A stretch of DNA of 64,000 bases, from NCBI GenBank assembly GCA_963807865.1, contig CAWEDK010000009.1, positions 186,001 to 250,000 of the forward strand, read 5' to 3'. This DNA is from VAZQ01 sp963807865 (GTDB lineage: Bacteria; Pseudomonadota; Alphaproteobacteria; Rhizobiales; Xanthobacteraceae). The notes under the pieces are model-generated. The model was given only the letters and a program-made list of their open reading frames with translations, had not been told where the DNA came from and ran no database searches. The position numbers and the translations under genes were made by a program. This document shows positions 39,967-48,018 of this stretch, one piece after another; positions within the stretch are counted from its first letter, which is position 1, and the number at the start of each line of letters is the position of its first letter.

Positions 39967-40794
39967 TCAGTGCGACATCAGGACCGGGACGGTCATGGCG
40001 CCCAGCATGTTGCGCGTGACGCCGCCGAGAATGAACTCACGCAGCCGCGAATGGCCGTAGCCGCCCATCACGATGAAGTCGGTGCCGCTGTCGGCGGCGT
40101 GCGAGAGCAGCGCGCTCTGCACGTCGATGTCGCCGCGGGTGATACGCTTGACCTCAGCCGGCACACCGTGGCGCGCCAGATGCTCGGCCATTTGGGTGTC
40201 GTCGACGTCGGAGCTCTTGCGCGGCTCGGTCACGACCACCACCTCGACGGCCTTGGCGCGGACGAGCAGCGGCAAAGCGTCGGCGATCGCGCGCGCGGCG
40301 GTGCGGCCACCGTCCCAGCAGACCATCACCCGCTCGAGGGTGAGCCCCTGCTTCTGGATGTAGGGCACCACGATGACGGGACGGCCGGATTCGAACAGCG
40401 CACCCTCGATCATCAGTTCTTCGGTCGCGCCGTAGTCGCGCTGCGACTGGCCGACGACCGAAATGTCGAAGCGCCGCGCAATCCGGCCGAATTCGCTGGT
40501 CGCTCCCGCGAGGCTCGAGTCGATGCTCCGCGCATCCGCGACGAGACCGGCGTTCTTGGCCGCTGCGTTGAAGCGGTTGACGGCGTCCTGCGCCGCCTTG
40601 GTGTTCTCGTCCCGCTGCATTTCGATTAGGCTCGGCGATACGCCGCCGAGCCCGGCGTCCGGGATCACGGGATCGAACACGAAGGCGATGCCGGTCACCT
40701 GTGCGCCGAATTCCTTGGCCACCGAGACCGCATAGTTGGCGGCGAAGTCCTGCGGCCCGCCGCCGGTGAGATTGACCACGACGTCCTTCAGCAT
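39967..40794 (-). CDS. Universal stress protein, two Usp domains
   Basis: This 275-residue cytoplasmic protein has two UspA-like domains. The first covers residues 1-145 (MLKDVVVNLTGGGPQDFAAN) and lacks a clear ATP motif. The second covers about 150-275 with the ATP-binding signature GGYGHSRLREFILGGVTRNM (G-x2-G-x9-G pattern). The family is induced by stress and growth arrest. It is intact and is transcribed away from the hairpin elements. The cytochrome gene follows upstream on the same strand with a 47-base gap. Confidence 0.9.
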   Translation of the reverse strand: MLKDVVVNLTGGGPQDFAANYAVSVAKEFGAQVTGIAFVFDPVIPDAGLGGVSPSLIEMQRDENTKAAQDAVNRFNAAAKNAGLVADARSIDSSLAGATSEFGRIARRFDISVVGQSQRDYGATEELMIEGALFESGRPVIVVPYIQKQGLTLERVMVCWDGGRTAARAIADALPLLVRAKAVEVVVVTEPRKSSDVDDTQMAEHLARHGVPAEVKRITRGDIDVQSALLSHAADSGTDFIVMGGYGHSRLREFILGGVTRNMLGAMTVPVLMSH

Positions 40795-40841
40795 GGCTCG
40801 AACCCCTCCTTCCGAGCGCGGACCCGCGACGGCCGGCGCCG

Positions 40842-41225
40842 TTATTTCTTGGAACCGTCTTCCTTGAACTGGGCGAGGTACGCCCAGAGGTCCTCGATTT
40901 CCTTCTCGTTACGGATACCGACGAAGGCCATCCGCGTACCCGGCATCACCTGCATCGGGTTCTTGATGTACTTGGCGAACTCGTCGTGGTTCCAGGTGAT
41001 GCCGGAATCCTTGTTGGCGGGGGAATAGTTGAACCCCTCGTAGGTGCCGGCTTTGCGGCCGTCGAGGCCATTGAGCGGCGGGCCGAGTTTCACCCTGGCC
41101 TCCGACCCGACGTCGTGACAGGGACTGCATTTGCGGAACGAAGCCTCGCCGGCGCCAAGGTCCTGCGCGGCGCTCACGCCCGCGGATGCCACGACGAAGA
41201 TTCCAGCCATCGCCATCAGTCTCAT
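40842..41225 (-). CDS. Class I cytochrome c
   Basis: This periplasmic mono-haem electron carrier has 127 residues. The signal peptide (MAMAGIFVVASAGVSAAQ) precedes the haem motif CSPCH, preceded by GEASFRKC. Further on are LGPPLNGLDGRKAGTYEGFNYSPA and the axial Met in MPGTRMAFVGI, ending in DLWAYLAQF, a normal c2/c550-like fold. The ATG at 41225 is chosen because GAGGAG lies 8 bases upstream and the signal peptide starts there; an upstream in-frame ATG would add 55 unlikely residues. It is divergent from glcD. Confidence 0.92.
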   Translation of the reverse strand: MRLMAMAGIFVVASAGVSAAQDLGAGEASFRKCSPCHDVGSEARVKLGPPLNGLDGRKAGTYEGFNYSPANKDSGITWNHDEFAKYIKNPMQVMPGTRMAFVGIRNEKEIEDLWAYLAQFKEDGSKK

Positions 41226-41470
41226 TCGTCTTGCTCCTCGTTCCTGCCCAGGCGGTGTACTGCTTCGCCCAGCCGCTCCTGCCGATGTCAGGCCGCCTGC
41301 TCCGAGGCGCAGGCTGCCTTCATGTCGAATGGCGTTCCGCGCGCGCACTGTCAACGGCTCGCCGAGAATATTGTTCATGCCGCCGTGCAACGCCGGCTCG
41401 GTCTTTTTGCACGGGCCGGGGTTTCGGCTGGCGTTTGTCGCTATAACATGACGGCGACGGAGAGCCGCCG

Positions 41471-42964
41471 ATGTCCCTGCGAATGCCGGAGCCTGATGCC
41501 GGATTGCTGGCGCGCCGCGACAGCGTGGTGGCGGCGCTGTCCATGATCGTGCCGGGCGAGGGCGTCATCGCCGCCGAACGCGAGATGCGGCCTTACGAAT
41601 TGGATGGGCTGACGGCCTATCGGCAGCTTCCCATGGTGGTGGTGCTGCCGTCGACCACCGAGCAGGTTTCGCGTGTGCTCGCCTACTGCCATGCCGAGGG
41701 TATCAAAGTGGTGCCGCGCGGCGCCGGCACCTCGCTCTCGGGCGGCGCGCTGCCGCTCGTCGACGGTGTCCTGCTCGGCATGGCCAAGTTCAACCGCATC
41801 CGCGAGATCGATTTCGAGAACCGGGTCGCGGTGGTCGAGCCCGGCGTGACCAATCTCGCCGTTACGCAGGCGGTCGAGCACGCGGGCTTCTACTATGCGC
41901 CCGATCCGTCCTCGCAGATCGCCTGCACCATCGGCGGCAACGTGGCGGAGAACTCGGGCGGCGTGCATTGCCTGAAATACGGCATGACCACCAACAATCT
42001 GCTGGGCTGCGAAATCGTCCTGATGACCGGAGAAATCGTTCGGATCGGCGGTAAGCATCTCGACGCCGGCGGCTACGACCTGCTCGGCGTCATCACCGGC
42101 TCGGAAGGTCTCCTTGGCGTCGTCACCGAGATTACGGTTCGGATTCTCAAGAAGCCCGAATGCGCGCGCGCCGTGCTGGTCGGCTTCGTGTCGTCGGAAG
42201 ATGCGGGCGAATGCGTCAGCCGGATCATCGGCGCCGGCATCATCCCGGGCGGCATGGAGATGATGGACAAGCCGGCGATCCACGCCGTCGAGGAATTCGT
42301 CCATGCCGGCTATCCGCTCGACGTCGAGGCGCTGCTGATCGTCGAGGTCGACGGCCCGCAGGCCGAGGTCGATCACCTGATCGAGCGCGTGGAGGCGATC
42401 GCCAGGTCCTGCCGCGCGGTGAGTTGCAAGGTCTCGACCTCCGAGGAGGAGCGGCTGCTGTTCTGGGCCGGCCGCAAGGCGGCGTTCCCGGCGGTCGGCC
42501 GCATCTCGCCCGACTACTACTGCATGGACGGCACCATCCCGCGGGCGCGGCTGCCGCAGGTGCTCAAGCGCATGCGGGAGCTGTCCGAGCATTACGGGCT
42601 TCGAGTCGCCAACGTGTTCCACGCCGGCGACGGCAACCTGCATCCGCTGATTCTGTATGATGCCAACAAGCCGGGCGAACTTGAAAAGACCGAGGCGTTT
42701 GGCGCCGAAATCCTGAAGCTGTGCGTCGAGGTCGGCGGCGTGCTTACCGGCGAGCACGGTGTCGGCGTGGAGAAACGCGACCTGATGCCGGCGATGTTTT
42801 CAGAAGAAGATCTCAATCAGCAGCAGCGGCTCAAATGCGCGTTCGACGCGAAGGGACTTCTGAATCCCGGCAAGGTCTTCCCGACCTTGCACCGTTGCGC
42901 CGAACTCGGCCGCATCCATGTCCACGCGGGACGTCTGGCCTTTCCAGACATCCCGCGCTTTTAA
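41471..42964 (+). CDS. glcD: FAD-linked glycolate oxidase subunit GlcD
   Basis: GlcD is the FAD-binding catalytic subunit of glycolate oxidase, which converts glycolate to glyoxylate and passes electrons to the membrane chain. The 497 residues include the PCMH FAD domain: VVLPSTTEQVSRVLAYC, VPRGAGTSLSGGALP, CTIGGNVAENSGG and VITGSEGLLGVVTEI. They end with FAD-oxidase C-terminal elements HAGDGNLHPLI and GVLTGEHGVGVEKRDLM. The frame is intact. Its partners glcE and glcF lie 1.6 kb downstream, beyond a small antisense gene and a luciferase-like gene. D-lactate dehydrogenase is the main alternative, but the GlcE/GlcF pair argues for glycolate. Confidence 0.92.
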   Translation: MSLRMPEPDAGLLARRDSVVAALSMIVPGEGVIAAEREMRPYELDGLTAYRQLPMVVVLPSTTEQVSRVLAYCHAEGIKVVPRGAGTSLSGGALPLVDGVLLGMAKFNRIREIDFENRVAVVEPGVTNLAVTQAVEHAGFYYAPDPSSQIACTIGGNVAENSGGVHCLKYGMTTNNLLGCEIVLMTGEIVRIGGKHLDAGGYDLLGVITGSEGLLGVVTEITVRILKKPECARAVLVGFVSSEDAGECVSRIIGAGIIPGGMEMMDKPAIHAVEEFVHAGYPLDVEALLIVEVDGPQAEVDHLIERVEAIARSCRAVSCKVSTSEEERLLFWAGRKAAFPAVGRISPDYYCMDGTIPRARLPQVLKRMRELSEHYGLRVANVFHAGDGNLHPLILYDANKPGELEKTEAFGAEILKLCVEVGGVLTGEHGVGVEKRDLMPAMFSEEDLNQQQRLKCAFDAKGLLNPGKVFPTLHRCAELGRIHVHAGRLAFPDIPRF

Positions 42965-42970
42965 ATTAGA

Positions 42971-43219
42971 TCACCAGCGGCGGTAGGCGCGATAGCGATA
43001 CCGCGGCCCCCACACGCGCGGGGCGGCGTAGAACCGCGGGCCGTAGGAGTAATAGTTCGGACGCCACCAGCAGCGGTAGGGTCCGCAGACCCAATGCACC
43101 TGCTCGATATTGGCAGGCGTCGCCTTCGCGAGGTTGTCGACCGGCATGGCAACGGCTGGCAGCGCCGCCATCGTTGCGGCACACAGAATGCCGCCTGCGA
43201 CGAGGTGTTTCAGCGTCAT
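42971..43219 (-). CDS. Small exported Tyr/Arg-rich protein
   Basis: This 82-residue protein has a signal peptide (LVAGGILCAATMAALPAVA) and a short mature part with two cysteines in WVCGPYRCWW. It is followed by a Tyr/Arg/Pro/Trp-rich tail (NYYSYGPRFY, RYRYRAYRRW). Similar tiny secreted proteins are frequent in Bradyrhizobium-like genomes but have no known function. ATG 43219 follows GGGAGAG. It runs antisense between glcD and the luciferase-like gene and overlaps neither. Confidence 0.8.
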   Translation of the reverse strand: MTLKHLVAGGILCAATMAALPAVAMPVDNLAKATPANIEQVHWVCGPYRCWWRPNYYSYGPRFYAAPRVWGPRYRYRAYRRW

Positions 43220-43339
43220 GGCTTTCTCTCCCTGATCTGGCTGAGGCTGACCCAAGATACGTGGCTCCAAGGCAAAAAGTTGCGTAACTTAGCCAAGGCA
43301 GATTAAATTTCTGCAGACTTCATGAACCGGCATTCATGT

Positions 43340-43389
43340 TTGACATTTCGACTCACATGCAAAATCTAGTTTAGCCTGATCGTACGATC
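43340..43389 (+). promoter_or_regulatory. Candidate promoter with palindromic site
   Basis: A TTGACA hexamer (43340-43345) is followed after 17 bases by a weak -10 (AATCTA). A perfect 12-base palindrome GATCGTACGATC lies just downstream at 43378-43389, where a regulator could sit over the start of transcription. The region is notably AT-richer than its surroundings. It would drive the luciferase-like gene with a leader of roughly 140 bases. This is a suggestion only. Confidence 0.35.
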
Positions 43390-43515
43390 GTTTCTTGTGT
43401 TGGCTCGTTGGTCGACAGAACGGCACGCCTGTGTACTATCTACAGCAGCGGGCGGCGATTTCGGAGCGTGTGGCGTAACGCTGCTGGTCAAGCCTGAACA
43501 CGAGAGCCATAGCGT

Positions 43516-44562
43516 ATGCGCTTCGGTCTATTCGGTTCCGCGCAAGCGAACAGCGGCGACCTGCCACCCGAAAGCGGTCAGGGCTTCCGCGACTATCTCG
43601 AGTTCAACGTCGAGGCGGAGGCGCTCGGCTTCCATTCGACGTTCCTGGTCGAGCATCACTTCACCGGCTGGAATCAGGTGTCCGCCACGCTGATGCTGCT
43701 CACCTGTGTGGCGATGCGGACCACCACCTTACGTGTCGGTTCCGCCGTCATCGTGCTGCCGTGGCACAATCCCGTGCTGCTTGCCGAGCAGGCGGCGACG
43801 CTCGACCTCGTCTCCGGCGGCCGGTTCGACTTCGGGATCGGCAAGGGCTACCGGCATAACGAGTTCACCGGGTTCGGTGTTCCGCCAGCGGAGGCCGACG
43901 CCCGGTTCGAGGAAGCCATCGAGATCATGACCCGCTCCTTCCGGTCGCGGCAACGCTTCTCGCATCGCGGCCGTTTCTGGCAGTTCGAGGATATTGTGGT
44001 CGAGCCGCCGCCGGCGCAGCAGCCGCATCCGCCATACTGGGTGGCGGCTGCGAGAGACGCGTCGATCCGGCGAGCGGCTGCGCGCGGGTTCAATCTGATC
44101 CTCGACCAGTACGCCGCGCCCGAAGTGATCGGCGAGCGGATCGCACTCTACCGCCGCGAGCGCGAAGCGCACGGTCTTGGCTTCCATCCGATGCAGGTGA
44201 CGGTGGCGCGGCAGCTTTACGTCGCCAAGGATCGCGCCGATGCCGAAGCCGCGCTTGCCCGCCAGGCGATGCACACCAGGCGCACAGTCGATGTCTCGCG
44301 CGCGCCGGATCGCAAGGGCGGATCGCATGTGCTTGCCTATGCGGACACCGCCGGCGGTACCGAAGCCAATGCGCTCTACGGCACGCCCGACGAGATCGGC
44401 GCGCAGCTTGTGGCGATCGAGCGGGCGGGCGCCGAATATGTCCTGCTGACGATTGCGGGCGGCAAGGACCAACTGCGCCGCTTCGCGCGCGAGATCATGC
44501 CGACGTTCTCCGGTTCGCCCAAGCTGGCGAGCGCGCCCGCTGGCGAACCGAGCCCCGCGTGA
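43516..44562 (+). CDS. Luciferase-like monooxygenase (LLM class flavin-dependent)
   Basis: This 348-residue (alpha/beta)8-barrel protein of the bacterial luciferase-like family uses reduced FMN supplied by a reductase. Recognisable elements are MRFGLFGSAQ, the EALGFHSTFLVEHHF segment with the active-site His pair, LRVGSAVIVLPWHNPVLLAEQ, DLVSGGRFDFGIGKGY and the C-terminal YGTPDEIGAQL. The frame is intact. Its stop is 10 bases before glcE, so it is likely co-transcribed with glcEF. The substrate is unknown, and no flavin reductase is nearby. Confidence 0.9.
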   Translation: MRFGLFGSAQANSGDLPPESGQGFRDYLEFNVEAEALGFHSTFLVEHHFTGWNQVSATLMLLTCVAMRTTTLRVGSAVIVLPWHNPVLLAEQAATLDLVSGGRFDFGIGKGYRHNEFTGFGVPPAEADARFEEAIEIMTRSFRSRQRFSHRGRFWQFEDIVVEPPPAQQPHPPYWVAAARDASIRRAAARGFNLILDQYAAPEVIGERIALYRREREAHGLGFHPMQVTVARQLYVAKDRADAEAALARQAMHTRRTVDVSRAPDRKGGSHVLAYADTAGGTEANALYGTPDEIGAQLVAIERAGAEYVLLTIAGGKDQLRRFAREIMPTFSGSPKLASAPAGEPSPA

Positions 44563-44572
44563 ACCCGCGCGC

Positions 44573-45799
44573 ATGACCAACACCCTCAAGCCCCGCGATG
44601 CCAAAGAGGTCGAGTCCGCGGTGCAATGGGCACTGTCCGAGGGCAGGGCGCTGGAGGTGGCCGGACGGGGTTCTAAGCGCAATATCGGCCGGCCGGCGCA
44701 GACCGACCTGACACTCGATCTGTCCGGGCTCAGCGGCGTCACGCTCTACGAGCCGGAGGAACTGGTGCTGTCAGCCAGGGCCGGCACGCCACTGGCGGAG
44801 ATCGAGGCGCTCGTCGCTGCCAACGGCCAGCAACTCGCATTCGAGCCGATGGACTGCGGCCCGATCCTGGGTGAGGCCCCGGGCCGCGGCAGCATCGGCG
44901 GTGCGCTTGCCACCAATCTCTCGGGTCCCCGGCGAATTCAGGCGGGTGCGGCGCGCGATCACTTCCTCGGCGTGACGGCGGTGTCGGGTCGCGGCGAAAC
45001 CTTCAAGTCTGGCGGCCGGGTGGTCAAGAACGTCACCGGCTACGATCTCTGCAAGCTGCTTGCCGGCTCCTGGGGGACGCTCGCCGCGATGACCGACGTC
45101 ACCATCAAGACGCTGCCGCGGCCAGAAAGCGAGGAGACGATCTTGGTACCGGGACTCGAGCCCGCCCGCGCCATCGCCGCGATGGCGGCCGCGATGGGGT
45201 CGTCTTGCGACGTGTCCGGCGCCGCCCATCTGCCGGGCGATGTCGCTGCGCTGGTACCGGAGGTCGCCGGTGCGGGCGCCGCCGTCACGGCGCTCCGTCT
45301 CGAAGGCTTCACGCCGTCGGTCGCGAATCGCACCGAGACCTTGCGTGCGATGATGGCGCCGTTCGGTGAGGTGGCGGGTACCGGACCGGACGCGTCGCGA
45401 CTGTTCTGGCGTGCGGTGCGCGACGCCGCGCCCCTCGCGACCCCGCAGGAAGCGGACGACCGCACGATATGGCGCATTTCCACGGTGCCGGGCCGCGGCG
45501 CCGAACTGGCGGCCCTCGTGGCGGCGTCCGCGGATTCGCAGATTTTGTTCGATTGGGCCGGCGGTCTGATCTGGCTGGCGTTGCCCGCCTCCGACGATGC
45601 CGGCGCCGCGCTGGTGCGGCGCGCGGTTGGCGTGACGGGGGGGCATGCGACGTTGGTCCGGGCGCCTGCCGCGGTACGCGCGGCGGTCGCGGTATTTGAG
45701 CCACCCGGGGCCGGTCTCGCTGCCCTGTCCCGGCGGGTCAAGGAAAGCTTCGATCCCAAGGGCGTGCTGAACCCTGGGCGCATGTGGGCGGGGGTGTGA
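44573..45799 (+). CDS. glcE: Glycolate oxidase FAD-binding subunit GlcE
   Basis: GlcE is the second flavoprotein subunit of glycolate oxidase. The 408 residues resemble a shortened GlcD, with the PCMH domain start LKPRDAKEVESAVQWAL. It has EVAGRGSKRNIGRP and LAFEPMDCGPILGEAPG followed by SIGGALATNLSGPRR. The GRVVKNVTGYDLCKLLAGSWG segment is diagnostic for GlcE, and the end FDPKGVLNPGRMW fits. The ATG at 44573 follows the luciferase-like gene by 10 bases. glcF starts 81 bases after the stop. Confidence 0.93.
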   Translation: MTNTLKPRDAKEVESAVQWALSEGRALEVAGRGSKRNIGRPAQTDLTLDLSGLSGVTLYEPEELVLSARAGTPLAEIEALVAANGQQLAFEPMDCGPILGEAPGRGSIGGALATNLSGPRRIQAGAARDHFLGVTAVSGRGETFKSGGRVVKNVTGYDLCKLLAGSWGTLAAMTDVTIKTLPRPESEETILVPGLEPARAIAAMAAAMGSSCDVSGAAHLPGDVAALVPEVAGAGAAVTALRLEGFTPSVANRTETLRAMMAPFGEVAGTGPDASRLFWRAVRDAAPLATPQEADDRTIWRISTVPGRGAELAALVAASADSQILFDWAGGLIWLALPASDDAGAALVRRAVGVTGGHATLVRAPAAVRAAVAVFEPPGAGLAALSRRVKESFDPKGVLNPGRMWAGV

Positions 45800-45880
45800 T
45801 TGACGACGGGCACAATCTCGTCGCGTGGCCCCGAGCCCGGCGCTGTGTGGCGCGCTGCGTCCGTGATACGAGTTTGAACG

Positions 45881-47224
45881 ATGCAAACCAGCTTCACGCT
45901 CGCACAACTCGCCGATCCGGATGTTGCAGAATCCGAAAAGATCCTGCGGACCTGCGTGCATTGTGGCTTCTGTACCGCGACATGCCCGACCTACGTGCTG
46001 CTCGGCGACGAACTCGATTCACCGCGCGGCCGCATCTATCTCATCAAGGACATGCTGGAGAATGACCGGCCGGCGACCGCGGAGGTCGTGAAGCACATCG
46101 ACCGGTGTCTCTCCTGCCTGTCGTGCATGACGACGTGCCCGTCCGGGGTGCATTACATGCACCTCGTCGATCACGCCCGCATCCATATCGAGGAGACCTA
46201 CCGCCGGCCGTTGGCGGACCGTGCGTTACGGGCGCTGCTGGGCCTCGTGCTGCCGCATAATGGCCGGTTCCGCCTGGCGCTGCGGGCGGGGCAGTTCGCC
46301 AAGCCATTGGTTCCATTGCTCGATGCGCTGGGCATGAGCCGGCTTGCCGCCATGCTGCGGCTTGCTCCCGCGATGCTCCCGGCTGCGCGAGCCAGCCAGG
46401 GCCATACGGTGTTCCCAGCCAGCGGCCCGGCGCGCGGCCGGGTCGCGCTGATGGACGGCTGCGTCACGCCGGTGATCGGGCCGCAGGTGCAGGAAGCCGC
46501 CATCCGGGTCCTCACCCGGCATGGCATCGAGGTGGTCATGCCGCAGGGGCAGGGCTGCTGCGGCGGGTTCGACCATCACGCCGGGCGTGAACGGGCAGCG
46601 CTCGCCGCCGTCCGTAGAAACGTCGACGCCTGGCTCGCGGAGGCCGACGGGCCGGGGCTCGACGCCATTCTGATCACCGCCTCGGGCTGTGGCACCACCG
46701 TCAAAGACTATGGCTACATGCTGCGCACCGATGCCGCCTATGCGGGCAAGGCGGCGCGGGTCTCGAAGCTCACGCACGACATCAGCGAATATCTGTCGCG
46801 GCTCAAGATCGCTGAACGGCACAACGCCGGCCTCACTGTTGCGTATCACGCCGCCTGCTCGCTGCAGCATGGACAGAAAGTCGTGCGTCCGCCGAAAGAA
46901 TTGCTTTCCAAGCTCGGCTTCGTAGTCAAAGATGTACCCGAATCGCATTTGTGTTGCGGTTCGGCCGGAACGTACAACATTCTCCAACCGGAGCTTGCGG
47001 ACCGGCTGCGTAAACGCAAAGTCGCGAATGTCGAGAAGATCAAGCCCGACGTGATCGCTGCCGGCAATATCGGCTGTATCACACAGATCGCGGCGGGTAC
47101 GTCGATCCCGGTGGTCCACACGGTCGAGCTGATCGATTGGGCGACGGGCGGGCCCGAGCCCTTTGGGCTGCGGGGCAAGCAACTACCCGCCGTGCTGGGT
47201 GAGGCGGTCGCGGCGGTGATGTGA
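45881..47224 (+). CDS. glcF: Glycolate oxidase iron-sulfur subunit GlcF
   Basis: GlcF carries electrons from the GlcD/GlcE flavins. The N-terminus has two [4Fe-4S] cluster motifs, CVHCGFCTATCPTY (about 27-40) and CLSCLSCMTTCPSG (about 76-89). These are followed by two CCG-type domains: GCVTPVIGPQVQ, QGQGCCGGFDHHAGR and CCGSAGTYNI. Length 447 and intact frame are as expected for the subunit. glcD, E and F together make a complete enzyme, although glcD is transcribed separately. Confidence 0.94.
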   Translation: MQTSFTLAQLADPDVAESEKILRTCVHCGFCTATCPTYVLLGDELDSPRGRIYLIKDMLENDRPATAEVVKHIDRCLSCLSCMTTCPSGVHYMHLVDHARIHIEETYRRPLADRALRALLGLVLPHNGRFRLALRAGQFAKPLVPLLDALGMSRLAAMLRLAPAMLPAARASQGHTVFPASGPARGRVALMDGCVTPVIGPQVQEAAIRVLTRHGIEVVMPQGQGCCGGFDHHAGRERAALAAVRRNVDAWLAEADGPGLDAILITASGCGTTVKDYGYMLRTDAAYAGKAARVSKLTHDISEYLSRLKIAERHNAGLTVAYHAACSLQHGQKVVRPPKELLSKLGFVVKDVPESHLCCGSAGTYNILQPELADRLRKRKVANVEKIKPDVIAAGNIGCITQIAAGTSIPVVHTVELIDWATGGPEPFGLRGKQLPAVLGEAVAAVM

Positions 47225-47311
47225 CGGTACGGAACGGGGCAGGCGCTGACCGCCTTACCAACCAGCGTACTGATCCGTATCGAACGAGGCCGAACGATCG
47301 GGAGGTCGATC

Positions 47312-47775
47312 ATGGCGAAGAAGTCGAAGTCGAAGACAAAGAAGAGCAAGAAGAAGACGAAGAAGGCGCCGGCGAAGACGAAGAAACGCGCGGCTGCGAA
47401 GAAGAGCTCAGCCAAGAAGAAGGGCTCGGCCAAGAAGGCAGGCGCCCGCAAGGCTAAGTCCAAGACGAAGGCCAAGTCGAAAACCAAGGCCGCGGCTCCG
47501 AAGCGCAAGAAGGCCGCGCCGCGCAAGGCGGTGGCTCCGAAACCAGCGCCGGCACCCGCGCCCGCTGCTGCACCCAAGCCGGTCGTCGCGGCTCCGCGTC
47601 CAGCGCCCGCTGCACCCCGCCCGATGCCCGTTGCACCGCGCCGGCTCCGGCCCCGGCTCCAGCGCCAGCCCCGCGTCCGGCTGCACCGGCACCCGCCGCG
47701 TCGCCTTCGCCGCCGTCAATGGGCAGCCCGCACACCGGCAGCGACGGCGGTCACGGCCAGGGCGGCGGCTCCTAG
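47312..47775 (+). CDS. Histone H1-like Lys/Ala-rich protein (one frameshift)
   Basis: This strongly basic low-complexity protein has a corrected length of 154 residues. Residues 1-75 are almost only Lys, Ala, Ser, Thr and Arg (KKSKSKTKKSKKKTKKAPAK, AAKKSSAKKKGSAKKAGARK), like bacterial histone H1/AlgP-type proteins. The following part is a Pro/Ala-rich tail (PAPAPAPAAAPKPVV). A -1 shift near 47638 breaks the tail, which ends SMGSPHTGSDGGHGQGGGS. It would bind nucleic acid non-specifically and could compact the nucleoid. Low-complexity DNA makes an alignment error here easy. Confidence 0.72.
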
Positions 47776-47801
47776 GGGCCGCACCGCGCCGCCAAAACTC
47801 A

Positions 47802-47825
47802 AGGCCCGCGATCCGTCGCGGGCCT
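47802..47825. terminator. Hairpin after the histone-like gene
   Basis: A perfect 10-base stem AGGCCCGCGA / TCGCGGGCCT with a TCCG loop lies 26 bases after the stop. No T-run follows on the plus strand, so it may be a weak terminator or an RNA-stabilising hairpin. Confidence 0.5.
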
Positions 47826-48018
47826 GCGCGCTCCTATGAGCGCACGCAGCGTGTGCCGGGGTGTTGCGCCCCGGTTCCGCGCGCCGATGGCACCAGCCTG
47901 ACGCGGCCGGGCCGATGCGGATTGCATCGCTGCCGCAAGCCCAATAGCATCGTCGGCGCGGGACGGTCGCCTTACGGCGGACCTCCAGGCTTCCACTCAC
48001 AAACCGAACAGGTGCGGC

